DNA of 64,000 bases from Candidatus Accumulibacter cognatus (GCA_013414765.1 CP058708.1:2413553-2477552); one strand, 5' to 3'. Counted from the stretch's first letter, positions 34,102-42,291 are shown. Numbers and translations: made by a program. Notes: generated from the letters alone by a model not told the origin.

Positions 34102-35752
34102 TCAGGCGCCCCCAGACATCGGCCACGAAAATGGCGCGGGCGAGCAGCGTTTCCAGCGCGCCGCTATCGAGTTTCGGGAAGGCCGCCAACAGCGCGTCGC
34201 CGGCCTCGTCGGGCGTTTCGCCGGCCTGTAGCGCGGCGATCGCCGGCGCCAGCAGGGCCTGCAGGGCGGCCTGGCTGTCCGCGCCCGGCAGATTCGCCAG
34301 CGCGGCGTCGAGCACCGCCTGGTCGGCCGCGGCCGAATCCGGCGGCGGGTCGGCCGCCAGTGCGGCCAGGCCGGACTGGGGCGGCGGCTTCTTCGGGGGG
34401 GCGCTGCCCTGCTCCTTACCCTGCTCCTTGCCCTGTTCCTTGCCCGGCCCCTTGCCCTGCCCCTGCTGGCCCTCTTCCGCGGGATCGGGCGCCCGCGCGC
34501 CCAGGACGGCCTCCCCTTCGGCCGGCAGCGGGATGCGCAGCTTGTCGTGCGCCCAGGAAATGGGAACCTGCATGCCGATGCCGGTCAGCTTGGGCAGGGC
34601 TTCGGCGAACTGCGTCAGGTCTTCGGCTTCACTGGTGTCGAAGACCAGGCGCGGGCAGCGCGCGAGGCCGTCGATCCGGCCGCGGTTGAGCGCCACCAGG
34701 GGATAGAGCAGGTCGCGCGTGAGCGTGCCCTCGATCTGCCGAGCGTCGGCTTGCAGGATGTCGCGGCGGACTTCGTCGTGCAGATCGGCGTTGCCGCTGC
34801 CGATGCCGGTCGCCCTGGCTTCGGCGCTCATCGTCTGCCCGAGGATCGCCTTGGATTCGCTGCGCTCCGCCCAGTCGACCATGGCGAGGTGCGACGAATG
34901 GCCGGCGCCGCCGCCACTGGCGGCCTGGTTGATTTCGATCTGCATGTCGGCGGGCATGATCCCGCGCGCGTCGTGGCCGATCGCCGTGACGGCGCGCAGC
35001 AGGCTGGCCTTCTCCTCTTCGGTCGCGCCGGAAAAATACTTGCCGATCAGGATCGGCAAACCGAAGGTTTCGAGGTATTCCGCGAAATCACCGATCGCGT
35101 AGGTCTTGTACAAAAACGGCCAGACCAGGACGCGGTGCAGGCCCAGACGGCCCAGATACCCGGTCTTGGCGCGGCCGTAGGTGTGCATCACCCAGCCAAA
35201 GGGCTGCAGCGCGGCGCCGTCCGGGCTGGCATCGCGCAGGCGCAGCTCGCGGCGCGTCCGGTCGAGCCGAAACCATTCCTGTGGGCGGGGATGGAAGGCG
35301 GGCAGCAGCTCGCCGCCTTCCCGGCGCCACTCCAGTTCGACGGACGCAAAGCCGTGGCCAATGCCGTCCATCAGGGCGACCAGCAGTTCCTCGAAGGGGT
35401 CGGCGGCGTCGGTGAGAACGTCGGTGAGCCATTCGGCGTGCCCCTTTTCGGCAGCGGTGGCGTTTCGCGGCGGTTTGATGGACCAGTCGAGGCAAAGGAT
35501 GGCGCGCTGGCGCTTGCCCATTTCGGCCGAGAGATGGGCGTCGCGCTCCTCCATGTCGGAAAACAGGCGGTGCTGCGCCCAGAGGTCGCCCTGGTCGGCG
35601 GCGCGCAGGGTGGCGGCGAGGCGGGCGGGGCTGAGGCCGTTGAGCTGGCTGGTGAGGTATTCGTTTTGCAGCGTCCTGATGCGGGCGGTTTGGGGTTCGC
35701 GCAGGGCGCCGGTGTCGATGGGACGGCCGTATTGGTCGACAAGGCGGGGCAT
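34085..35752 (-). CDS. Portal protein (Mu gp29-like, DUF935)
   Basis: A 555-residue protein from ATG 35,752, overlapping the terminase stop (TGATG). It matches the Mu gp29 portal family: SDMEERDAHLSAEMGKRQRA, DWSIKPPRNATAAEKGHAEW, YLETFGLPILIGKYFSGA and ISWAHDKLRIPLP. A linker with the repeat KEQG-KEQG-KEQG (about residues 425-440) separates the portal core from an Ala-rich C-terminal domain. It forms the dodecameric DNA entry pore of the head. Confidence 0.92.
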   Translation of the reverse strand: MPRLVDQYGRPIDTGALREPQTARIRTLQNEYLTSQLNGLSPARLAATLRAADQGDLWAQHRLFSDMEERDAHLSAEMGKRQRAILCLDWSIKPPRNATAAEKGHAEWLTDVLTDAADPFEELLVALMDGIGHGFASVELEWRREGGELLPAFHPRPQEWFRLDRTRRELRLRDASPDGAALQPFGWVMHTYGRAKTGYLGRLGLHRVLVWPFLYKTYAIGDFAEYLETFGLPILIGKYFSGATEEEKASLLRAVTAIGHDARGIMPADMQIEINQAASGGGAGHSSHLAMVDWAERSESKAILGQTMSAEARATGIGSGNADLHDEVRRDILQADARQIEGTLTRDLLYPLVALNRGRIDGLARCPRLVFDTSEAEDLTQFAEALPKLTGIGMQVPISWAHDKLRIPLPAEGEAVLGARAPDPAEEGQQGQGKGPGKEQGKEQGKEQGSAPPKKPPPQSGLAALAADPPPDSAAADQAVLDAALANLPGADSQAALQALLAPAIAALQAGETPDEAGDALLAAFPKLDSGALETLLARAIFVADVWGRLSAGRS

Positions 35753-37290
35753 CAGAGCATCCTCCGGGTGGGGTATTCGGCGTCGTCGGCGCCCTCGTCG
35801 GCGAGGCCGCGGCGGGGGACGGACTGGAAGCCGGTGCAGGCGAGGCTGGGGTCGGACGCGGCGTGGCAGGCGAGAAAGCACGCCCAGGCGCGGTCGGCGT
35901 GGCCGTCGCCTTCGCCATCGACGAGGAAGCGCGGCGCGCCGGTCGCCGAGGCGGCTTTCTTGAGGCTGTGCAGGTCCGCGCGCAGGGCGTAGTCCCCTTC
36001 TGGGATGCGGATGCGGCGGTCTTCGAAGGCCTGTTTGCCGAGGCCGGCGAGCAGTTGCTTGTGGGCGGCGGTGAACAGCACGCCCTCGACGCGCATCGTG
36101 CCGTGCCGGCGCTGCGCGTCCTCGACGGGTTTCTCGCCCATGCCGGTCTGGTCCATGGCGGCGCGGACGATGCGGTAGCGGAGAAACACGCCGTCGAGCA
36201 GGGCGTCTTGCTCGGCGAAGGAGATGCGCCGGCGGACGATGACCTCGCGCGTCCACAGCACGTCGCCGACGGCCTCGAGGACCCAGATCACGAACAGATC
36301 GTTCCGCGCGGCGATGTCGACGCCGGCGAAGCAGGGGCCGCCCTGGTAGTGGTCGGGATCGCCGGCGCCGGTGGCCTCGGCGGCGTTGATCAGGTCGTAC
36401 GACAGCCAGTTGCTGGCTTCGTCGAGCCAGGCGAGTTCGTATTCCTGCGCCCACAGGTCGGGGTCGTTGAGGCCGCGGCGCAGCAGCTCGATGTCGCGCG
36501 GCAGGCCCTCGGCGACGGCCTGCTGGATGTCGACGCGGTGCCGGCTCCAAAGCGGGTCATCGCTGGTCATCAGCTCGTAGAACTTGTTGCCCTTGCCTTT
36601 CGGGGTGGAGGTGACGCGGATCTTGTGCCCGGCGGAGATGACCGGGAAAAGCGCGCCCCAGATGGCGCGGCTGTCTTTGTGGATGGCGAACTCGTCGAGG
36701 AAGACGTTGGCCGAGAAGCCGCGCGCGGTGTCGGCGTTGGCCGGCAGGGCGATGATCTGTGAGCCACCCGGCAGCGTGACATCGAGCGCGCGCACGTCGG
36801 GAGAGAAGTCAAATTCACTTTCCTGGACGGCGATCTTGAACGCGGACAAGTGTTTTTTAACGCCTTCGTCCATCGCTTCGCGCGCTTGCCGCTCGCCGCG
36901 CGAGAGGATGATCCACTTGGCGCGCCGGCCCGCAGCCTCGGCCTTGAGGCAGTCGAGGACGATTTCCAGGGTGGTGGTGAACGTCTTGCCGGTCTGGCGG
37001 GCGAACATGCCGATTTTGAAGCGCGCGTCGTCGGAGAGCCAGCGCTGCTGGTAGGGATGGAGGGGGACCGCCGGCGCGCGCGGGGCGAGCGCCCCCTCTC
37101 CCCCGGCCCCTCTCCCGCGAGGGGAGAGGGGAGAAGGGGCGCTTGGGTGGGTGCCCCCCTCTCCCCCCGCGGGAGAGGGGTGGGGGGAGAGGGGGGAAGG
37201 AGCGCTTGGGGTGGCGCCCCCTTCTCCCTTCGCGGGAGAGGGGGGCGGGGCGAGGGGGGCAGGAGCGCGAGTGCTACGCGGTGAGGCCAT
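35752..37290 (-). CDS. Terminase large subunit (Mu gp28-like), REP-expanded N-terminus
   Basis: A 512-residue packaging ATPase-nuclease. From ATG 37,290 the first ~75 residues are Pro/Gly/Ser-rich and encoded by REP-like repeats. The conserved enzyme starts near PLHPYQQRWLSDDARFKIG, with Walker A in FARQTGKTF (about 97-104), Walker B in NVFLDEFAIH and nuclease-type acidic residues in GVDIAARNDLFVI and AMDQTGMG. Its start overlaps the gp27-like gene by 17 bases. A start inside or after the repeats cannot be excluded. Confidence 0.9.
   Translation of the reverse strand: MASPRSTRAPAPLAPPPSPAKGEGGATPSAPSPLSPHPSPAGGEGGTHPSAPSPLSPRGRGAGGEGALAPRAPAVPLHPYQQRWLSDDARFKIGMFARQTGKTFTTTLEIVLDCLKAEAAGRRAKWIILSRGERQAREAMDEGVKKHLSAFKIAVQESEFDFSPDVRALDVTLPGGSQIIALPANADTARGFSANVFLDEFAIHKDSRAIWGALFPVISAGHKIRVTSTPKGKGNKFYELMTSDDPLWSRHRVDIQQAVAEGLPRDIELLRRGLNDPDLWAQEYELAWLDEASNWLSYDLINAAEATGAGDPDHYQGGPCFAGVDIAARNDLFVIWVLEAVGDVLWTREVIVRRRISFAEQDALLDGVFLRYRIVRAAMDQTGMGEKPVEDAQRRHGTMRVEGVLFTAAHKQLLAGLGKQAFEDRRIRIPEGDYALRADLHSLKKAASATGAPRFLVDGEGDGHADRAWACFLACHAASDPSLACTGFQSVPRRGLADEGADDAEYPTRRML
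37090..37260. repeat. Triple REP-like repeat inside the terminase gene
   Basis: Three tandem-like units of CCC.TCTCCC...GGGAGAGGGG lie in the 5' part of the terminase gene, separated by AGGGGCGCTTGG-type spacers. They are translated as three similar peptides (SPLSPHPSPAGGEGG and relatives). The same unit occurs alone at 24,697. Confidence 0.8.
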
Positions 37291-37819
37291 AGATGCGCTC
37301 GGTAATTTCGGCGAGGACCTCGGGCGAGAGCTGCGCGCGTTCGCCGATGCCGCGCACCTGCTCGGCGGCGGCGGCGGCGCGGTCGCGGAATTCCTGCTGG
37401 TATTTCTTGAGGTGGACGCTGGCACGCGACAGGGCGGCGATATTCTTCGCGGCGCTGGCCAGCAGTTTGACGCGCGCTTCGGGGTCGACGCGCTCGTCGG
37501 TGGCCTCCTGCAGATTGACCAGGGTCTCGAAGAGTTCGGTTTGCACCAGGGCGATGACGGCTTCGCTGCGGGCGTCCTGAGCATCGGCGGCGCCTTCGGT
37601 GAGCAGGCGCGCGGCCTCGGTGCTGGCCTTGATCGCGGCCAATCGGCGCTGCAGCGGCTGGCCGTAGCGGTGGATGGCGCTTTTCGAGAGGGCATACCCT
37701 TGCGCGGCCAGCGTGTCTTCGAGGAGCTGGTAGCCCTGGAAATTGCCGTCGATCAGCGCTTTTTCCAGCCAGTGGCGCACCTCGGTCGGCAGGTTGAGCA
37801 CGCCGCTGCGCTGGCCCAT
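37274..37819 (-). CDS. Mu gp27-like protein (DUF3486)
   Basis: A 181-residue helical protein of the DUF3486/Mu gp27 family, in the place of a small terminase subunit: LPTEVRHWLEKALIDGNFQGY, KSAIHRYGQPLQRRL and a long C-terminal helix. It begins at ATG 37,819, sharing a base with the stop of the upstream gene, and its end overlaps the terminase start. Confidence 0.85.
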   Translation of the reverse strand: MGQRSGVLNLPTEVRHWLEKALIDGNFQGYQLLEDTLAAQGYALSKSAIHRYGQPLQRRLAAIKASTEAARLLTEGAADAQDARSEAVIALVQTELFETLVNLQEATDERVDPEARVKLLASAAKNIAALSRASVHLKKYQQEFRDRAAAAAEQVRGIGERAQLSPEVLAEITERIYGLTA

Positions 37820-38151
37820 CAGACGCCCCCTTCGCCGCCGGCCCAGTATTTGGCCGGTCGGGCGATGCCGGGTTCGCAGTCGATCGTGTATTCGACGATG
37901 TCGATGCCAGTGCGCGAGAGCTCGACCCACCAGCGCCCAGCCGGTTCCTTGCGCAGACCGATCAGCTCGCGATGCGCGAGGTAGTCGAGCTGCTGGCGGA
38001 TTTCGAGCGCGGTGGTGTCGGGGTAGAGCGCGCGCACGGTCCCCTCGAGAATCGCTTCGCATGCTTCGTTGGGCCGGGCGTGGTAGATCGCCAGCAGCAG
38101 GTACCAGCGCAGCAGCTCGCGGCGCGTGCGCGCGGGGTCAAGGGGATTCAT
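37819..38151 (-). CDS. Mu gp26-like small protein
   Basis: A 110-residue protein (MNPLDPARTRRELLRWYLLL...) with a winged-helix-like pattern (IRQQLDYLAHRELIGLRKEP, WWVELSRTGIDIVE). Similar genes sit between DUF2730 and DUF3486 in Mu-like phages, matching Mu gp26 by position and size. Its function in packaging is not known. It overlaps the gene upstream by 14 bases. Confidence 0.75.
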   Translation of the reverse strand: MNPLDPARTRRELLRWYLLLAIYHARPNEACEAILEGTVRALYPDTTALEIRQQLDYLAHRELIGLRKEPAGRWWVELSRTGIDIVEYTIDCEPGIARPAKYWAGGEGGV

Positions 38152-38590
38152 GGGGCGGGTCTCCCAGGTCGGTGGTGAAGGGGTGGCGATCGACGCGGCG
38201 CCGATCGCCGGGCGAGGCGCGCAGCTGCAGGTTTTCGAGCTTGAGCGCCAGCGCGTCGAGCTTGGCTTCGACGATGGTCTGTCCGCGCACGTAGTCTTCA
38301 CGCCGCACGTAGTGTGTCGGCAGTTCCACGCGCAGGGCGAGGAGGTCGCGTTCGACGCGCTGCCATTGCAGCACTTCTTCGCGCCGCGACTGATCGATGG
38401 CAGCAAAGCGGTTGAGGGTGGCGGTATGCGCTTCGTCGCGGGCCTTCTGCAAGTCGAGGAAGCGCTCATCGAGGCGACGCTCGACTTGCCGAAGCAATAT
38501 CTGGCCAAAACTCAGGCCGAGGGTGGCGAGCGTCGCGACCAGGCCGAACAGGAGCCCGAACAACTGCCAGACTTCGATCTGGACGACCAT
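38138..38590 (-). CDS. Membrane-anchored coiled-coil phage protein (DUF2730-like)
   Basis: A 150-residue protein with one N-terminal transmembrane segment (about residues 8-32, WQLFGLLFGLVATLATLGLS) followed by a long charged coiled coil. This layout and the position match DUF2730/Mu gp25 genes. A spanin- or holin-like role is sometimes considered for such proteins, but nothing here proves it. Start ATG 38,590 overlaps the DksA-like gene's stop (TGATG). Confidence 0.65.
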   Translation of the reverse strand: MVVQIEVWQLFGLLFGLVATLATLGLSFGQILLRQVERRLDERFLDLQKARDEAHTATLNRFAAIDQSRREEVLQWQRVERDLLALRVELPTHYVRREDYVRGQTIVEAKLDALALKLENLQLRASPGDRRRVDRHPFTTDLGDPPHESP

Positions 38591-38832
38591 CAGAGGGATC
38601 CTCCGAGGGGGAGGGCGCCGCGCAGCAGGGCGCGCTCCAGCTCTTGCTGGCAATCGATGCAAGTCTGCACGCCCGGCAAGGCGTGCTGGCGAGCGAGGGG
38701 GATGGGTTCGTCGCAGATCGCGCAGGTGTCGGCGGTCTCGGCGACGACGGGGCGCCGGCGCTGCTGCGCGGCGAGCGCGTCGTCGCGCAGCTCCTGTTCG
38801 CGTTCGGACGCGAGGTCGGCGAAGTCGCTCAT
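38590..38832 (-). CDS. TraR/DksA-type zinc-finger protein
   Basis: An 80-residue protein with a four-cysteine finger: CAICDEP...PGVQTCIDCQQELER (CxxC...CxxC). It is a short phage TraR/DksA homologue, a family that binds RNA polymerase in its secondary channel and changes promoter use. The N-terminal helix (ASEREQELRDDALAA) fits the coiled-coil arm. It lies between fibre-type genes and the packaging genes. Confidence 0.85.
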   Translation of the reverse strand: MSDFADLASEREQELRDDALAAQQRRRPVVAETADTCAICDEPIPLARQHALPGVQTCIDCQQELERALLRGALPLGGSL

Positions 38833-39131
38833 GCGGTGCGCACCGGCAGAATGGCTGCGCGCACCAATACCCGTCCGCTGGACAGCGTGGCGATGCAGCG
38901 AAATTTGTAGTTCGCTTCATGAGAGCCACCCGACATCGGCTGCAGGACGGTGCCGCCAGCGATGACGAAATCGCCGGATAGCAGCGCCGACGGGTTGGCG
39001 TCGGTGCCCGAGATCAGCGTACAGGTGGGGATGGCGCCGACGATCGTCTCGCCGTCGTCCAGCTCGTCCAGGAAGTCGAACGTCGCCACCAGATGCTCGG
39101 CGGGGTCCTTGGGCTTCCAGATCGTGGTCAT
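38829..39131 (-). CDS. Phage fibre-tail adaptor-like protein
   Basis: A 100-residue beta-rich protein (MTTIWKPKDPAEHLVATFDF ... SGGSHEANYKFRCIATLSSG). The AEHLVATFDFLDEL and GGSHEANYKFRC signatures are those of small proteins found beside tail fibre genes in many phages and named fibre-tail adaptors. ATGA-coupled to the large fibre gene upstream. Confidence 0.75.
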   Translation of the reverse strand: MTTIWKPKDPAEHLVATFDFLDELDDGETIVGAIPTCTLISGTDANPSALLSGDFVIAGGTVLQPMSGGSHEANYKFRCIATLSSGRVLVRAAILPVRTA

Positions 39132-40537
39132 GACCGCACCTCGAAGGATCGCCGCGGCAGCGAGGCGACGTAGGACCTGCGCCGGGCGGTGGCGACGTAG
39201 CGCGCATCCACCGCCAGCAACACGGCCTCCAGCGACGAGAGATGAGCCACGCCGCCCGCCGCCGCCTGCCCGCTGGCCGCGAGATCGACCGAGACGAACA
39301 GGGCGCCGGCGCCCATGGCCTGGACGAATCCGGCGGCGGTCAGCGTCACGGTGGCCGCGAGATTTCCGGCACCGCCCGCTTGCGCGCCGGCGCTGGCCGC
39401 GAGTTGCACGCTGACAGTCAGCACGGCCGACCCCGTGGCGGTGGCCCCGCCGGACGCCGAAATCGCGCCGGGCGATCCGCCGGACAGCGTCGCCGATCCG
39501 CTGGCCTGGGCGGCGCCGGCGGCCAGCGCATCGAGCTGAGCGGCGAGCGCGGCGTTTCCGGCCGCGCTCGCCGCGCCGGCGCCGGCCAGCAGAATTTCGG
39601 CCGCGAGCCCGGCCTGGCCAGCAGCCTGCGCCAGCCCGGCGGCGCTGATCGAAACGGTGGCCGTGAGTCCGGCCGATCCGCTCGACACCGAAAAGCCGGC
39701 CGCCGACAACGGGATATCGGCTTGAATGCCAGCCGATCCGCCCGCGACGGCGACGCCGAGGGCAGACAGGGCGACTTGCGCCTGCAGCGTCGCCGATCCA
39801 TCCGTTTGGGCACCACCAGAGGCGGATAGGGTGCTGCCCGATTCGGAGGATGGCAACCAGATTTTCCTGGAATCTGTTTGCAGCAACTTCCAGGGGGTTG
39901 CAGAAAGGTCCAGGATTTCTGCGTCGGACAAAGCCCCGGAGAGGGCCGCCATCAGGTAGACGTTGCTGCCCGTTCCGCCGCCCATGACCAGGTTAGACGG
40001 GGAGACATACAGGGAAGTGGCGCTATTGCTGGCTGACTGCACTTCAGTGCCGTTGAACGACGCTTTCAGCCCTGCGCCTGGAGCCCAGTGCACGACGGCG
40101 CAAAACGTTTTTCCAACGGTCACGGTCGGTCCGGTGATGGTCAGGTTTGTGCCGCCAGAGACTTTGCAGACCGCCGACACGACCCCTGAGGTGGCCTCGA
40201 CCCGCGGGCAGGACCAAGACCCAGCCGCATCGCTCAGCAAAGCCGTATGATTCCCGGAGGTGCTGGTCGACACGACCACCAGCGTCACCGGGGAGCCGTT
40301 GACCAGACCAGAGGCATGCGAGGCGTAAATGCCGGCACTGGCCGCGTAGAAACGACGGCCCGCTGGACCGACAGTTCGCTGCACGGCGCCGGTGAGCGTG
40401 CAGAGGCGGCCGCTGACTAGATCAGCAAACCCGTACCCGACGTTAATCAGCGCCTTGACTCTCTGTCGGCCACGGGAGAACGACCTGTTTTGAGGAAGCC
40501 CTAAAGTCGAGGCTTGAGAGAGAGAGATCAGGCTCAT
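39128..40537 (-). CDS. Tail fibre with LamG-like domain and Ala/Gly repeats
   Basis: A 469-residue protein. Residues about 40-235 form a LamG-like jelly-roll (GLVNGSPVTLVVVSTSTSG, VGKTFCAVVHWAPGAGLKAS, MAALSGALSDAEILDLSATP). Residues about 240-430 are made of ~20-residue repeats of the form A-x-G-x-A-x-L-x-A-x-V-x-L-x-A-x-G, about ten copies, giving a long thin rod. The C-terminus is basic. Very likely a fibre; its place far from the tail module, next to the adaptor gene, is noteworthy. Confidence 0.75.
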   Translation of the reverse strand: MSLISLSQASTLGLPQNRSFSRGRQRVKALINVGYGFADLVSGRLCTLTGAVQRTVGPAGRRFYAASAGIYASHASGLVNGSPVTLVVVSTSTSGNHTALLSDAAGSWSCPRVEATSGVVSAVCKVSGGTNLTITGPTVTVGKTFCAVVHWAPGAGLKASFNGTEVQSASNSATSLYVSPSNLVMGGGTGSNVYLMAALSGALSDAEILDLSATPWKLLQTDSRKIWLPSSESGSTLSASGGAQTDGSATLQAQVALSALGVAVAGGSAGIQADIPLSAAGFSVSSGSAGLTATVSISAAGLAQAAGQAGLAAEILLAGAGAASAAGNAALAAQLDALAAGAAQASGSATLSGGSPGAISASGGATATGSAVLTVSVQLAASAGAQAGGAGNLAATVTLTAAGFVQAMGAGALFVSVDLAASGQAAAGGVAHLSSLEAVLLAVDARYVATARRRSYVASLPRRSFEVRS

Positions 40538-40546
40538 GCAGAGACG

Positions 40547-40984
40547 TCAGGCATTTGACCCGGTAATGGTCGCCATATAGACGTCGCCGCTGGTCAGAGC
40601 GACCCCTAGGTCGTTCTTGACGACGATCTTGAGATAACGAGCCGTCGGGAGTCCGTACAGGCTGAACTGCTTTCGGTGATCGTTCGTGTCGTTTGTCGAC
40701 ATCGTCCCAATCAAGTGCAGGTCTCCTTCCTCGGTGGAGGTGTTCCCACTTTCTGGGCCGGTCCCCCAGTTGGTGTTGTCCAAGCTCAGCTTGGCGAACA
40801 GGATGAGCTGCTTGTTTCCGAACGGGGTGCCGTTCGGATTGCATTCCACCTCAATGGTCACGTCGAGCGGAATCGTGGCGGTCAGATCGATCGCCGACGA
40901 GGCGATGTAATAGCCAGCCGCCAGCGTGCCGAGCGACAGGATTGAGCTAGAGCGGGCGCTTTGCGCCAGCGTCTGGGTGGTCAT
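40547..40984 (-). CDS. Hypothetical virion-type protein
   Basis: A 145-residue beta-rich protein (MTTQTLAQSARSSSILSLGT...). It has LDVTIEVECNPNGTPFGNKQ and LPTARYLKIVVKNDLGVALTSG, a pattern seen in small accessory virion proteins of siphophages. It overlaps the next upstream gene (ATGA) and precedes the fibre gene by 9 bases. Function unknown; probably part of the fibre complex. Confidence 0.65.
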   Translation of the reverse strand: MTTQTLAQSARSSSILSLGTLAAGYYIASSAIDLTATIPLDVTIEVECNPNGTPFGNKQLILFAKLSLDNTNWGTGPESGNTSTEEGDLHLIGTMSTNDTNDHRKQFSLYGLPTARYLKIVVKNDLGVALTSGDVYMATITGSNA

Positions 40985-41544
40985 GACAGATAGAGTGCCT
41001 GGATCAGTTCTTCGTTGCTGACCATGCCCTCATATCCCATCAGCGCAGCAGTGACCGACCCCGTCGTCGCCTGGCCGATCGCGAGAAGTTTTTCGATGCG
41101 CAGCGCGGGGCGGGTGCAGGCCGTCATCACATTGACGCCGGAGGACCCTCCTGGGCTGACGTTTGCCCCCGAAGCGCCGGTCGGCACTTGGATCACGGCG
41201 TCGCGGAGTCCGGCGCGGACCGTGGCTTTGCTGGCGTCGACGGTTTCTCGGCCCTGCAAAAATATCTGCAGGTTGAGCTGTTTGGTTTGCGCTGCCAGCA
41301 CGCGATTGGTCCACGTTGCGGTGCCGTCCGGGGGGTCGGTCGGCGTGTACTTGTCGAACGCGATGGCGTCCAGGATGTCCGCCGTTCTGGCGTCTGTCCG
41401 CCAGACCAGGTACGTGGGGTCGGCGGGGCTGCTATACCATTCTGCCATCGCGCCGGTTGCTCCCGATTGACGGAGTTCGACGAACCCCGGATCGGTCTCT
41501 GCAAAAATGGCGGCGTGCAGGGTTTGGAGTTGTTCAGGCGTCAT
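40981..41544 (-). CDS. Hypothetical phage protein of the fibre block
   Basis: A 187-residue protein (MTPEQLQTLHAAIFAETDPG...). An N-terminal helical part with an AEWYSSPADPTYLVWRTDA segment is followed by a central ASKATVRAGLRDAVIQVPTGA and C-terminal ALMGYEGMVSNEELIQALYL. Proteins of this kind occur in many phages next to fibre genes, but the function is not known to me. Confidence 0.65.
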   Translation of the reverse strand: MTPEQLQTLHAAIFAETDPGFVELRQSGATGAMAEWYSSPADPTYLVWRTDARTADILDAIAFDKYTPTDPPDGTATWTNRVLAAQTKQLNLQIFLQGRETVDASKATVRAGLRDAVIQVPTGASGANVSPGGSSGVNVMTACTRPALRIEKLLAIGQATTGSVTAALMGYEGMVSNEELIQALYLS

Positions 41545-41553
41545 TTTGAAATC

Positions 41554-42081
41554 CTAGTTGTCGATTTGGAATTGCAGTTGCCCGGCCGGGAAACTGACGG
41601 TGACGCCGGCGCCGGAGACGTTGAAGGCGGTACCGAGGTTTAAACAGATCCACGAGTTGCCAGCGGACGAGGCATCGTACCAGCGCACCGCCTGCAGATT
41701 GCCCCATGCGGCGGAGCTGGTCGGGAAGGTGATCGCGGCGTTGTTGCTGACGGTCCCGCCCGTGCCGCTCGACGCGGTCGTACTGCCCGCGGATTGCGTG
41801 CCCGACCATTGGGACAGACCGGCCGTCACGGCGACGCGCGCATAGCTCCCGCCCGATGGCTCGGTACCGGCGCTCGAGTCGCTGCAGGTGTCGGTGGTCA
41901 CGCCGATATACCAGGTCGCCGGCGCGCCGATCGATTGGGCGCGCAGCAGGGCATCGACTACCTTGTTTTCGGCGTAATCGTTAAGCGCGCCGGCGAACGC
42001 GGCGGGAATGGCGCAGATCGCGGCGAGGGTGAGCGACCATAAAAGAAGGAGACCGAGGCGGAGGAAGGAAGGAGAGGTCAT
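41554..42081 (-). CDS. Phage tail-fibre-type protein with N-terminal signal-like segment
   Basis: A 175-residue protein, first gene of late block 1. Residues 1-30 look like a signal peptide (basic-free start, LGLLLLWSLTLAAICAIPAA, then AFA-G cleavage-like site). The rest (ALNDYAENKVVDALLRAQ, TWYIGVTTDTCSDSSAGTEP, YARVAVTAGLSQWSGTQ, NNAAITFPT) is a common phage tail/fibre-associated domain that normally starts at ALNDYAENK. An added signal segment on a virion-type domain is odd; a downstream start would remove it. Confidence 0.7.
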   Translation of the reverse strand: MTSPSFLRLGLLLLWSLTLAAICAIPAAFAGALNDYAENKVVDALLRAQSIGAPATWYIGVTTDTCSDSSAGTEPSGGSYARVAVTAGLSQWSGTQSAGSTTASSGTGGTVSNNAAITFPTSSAAWGNLQAVRWYDASSAGNSWICLNLGTAFNVSGAGVTVSFPAGQLQFQIDN

Positions 42082-42130
42082 GGCGGCCCTTTCGAAGATA
42101 TTTCAAAGTTTTAACGAGGTGGGGCCAGCA

Positions 42131-42180
42131 TACGCGCGCGCGTGAAGCGATTCGGGGCGGAAGCACTTCACGCCCCGGCG
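42131..42180 (-). promoter_or_regulatory. Candidate late promoter/activator element B
   Basis: Counterpart of element A (28,855-28,905). It holds GCCGGGG, GTGAAGTGCTTCC, a C-run, AATCGCTTCA and CGCGCGCG, read on the minus strand, about 50 bases before the first gene of late block 1. Similar order and spacing in both copies suggest one regulator. Confidence 0.55.
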
Positions 42181-42202
42181 ATGATCGGGGGGGGTTGGGG
42201 GG

Positions 42203-42291
42203 GTAGGTTGGGCTGACGCAGGAAGCCCAACGATTCAGGCGCCGGTGCGGGGGAGGTGTTGTGTTGGGCTTCCTTCGTCAGCCCAACCTAC
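42203..42291. repeat. Two-hairpin repeat (REP/BIME-like), copy 4
   Basis: Starts GTAGGTTGGGCTGACGCAGG and ends CAGCCCAACCTAC, with a spacer different from copies 1-3. Its right end encodes the last residues and stop codon of the zinc-finger gene 42,278-42,889. Confidence 0.9.

Noticed and set aside
29081-42291. The two-hairpin repeats themselves as integron attC sites
   Set aside because: They contain GCCCAAC and GTTGGGC, which fit the core consensus, but both arms are perfect long complements with self-folding arms and no extrahelical bases, which fits BIMEs better.
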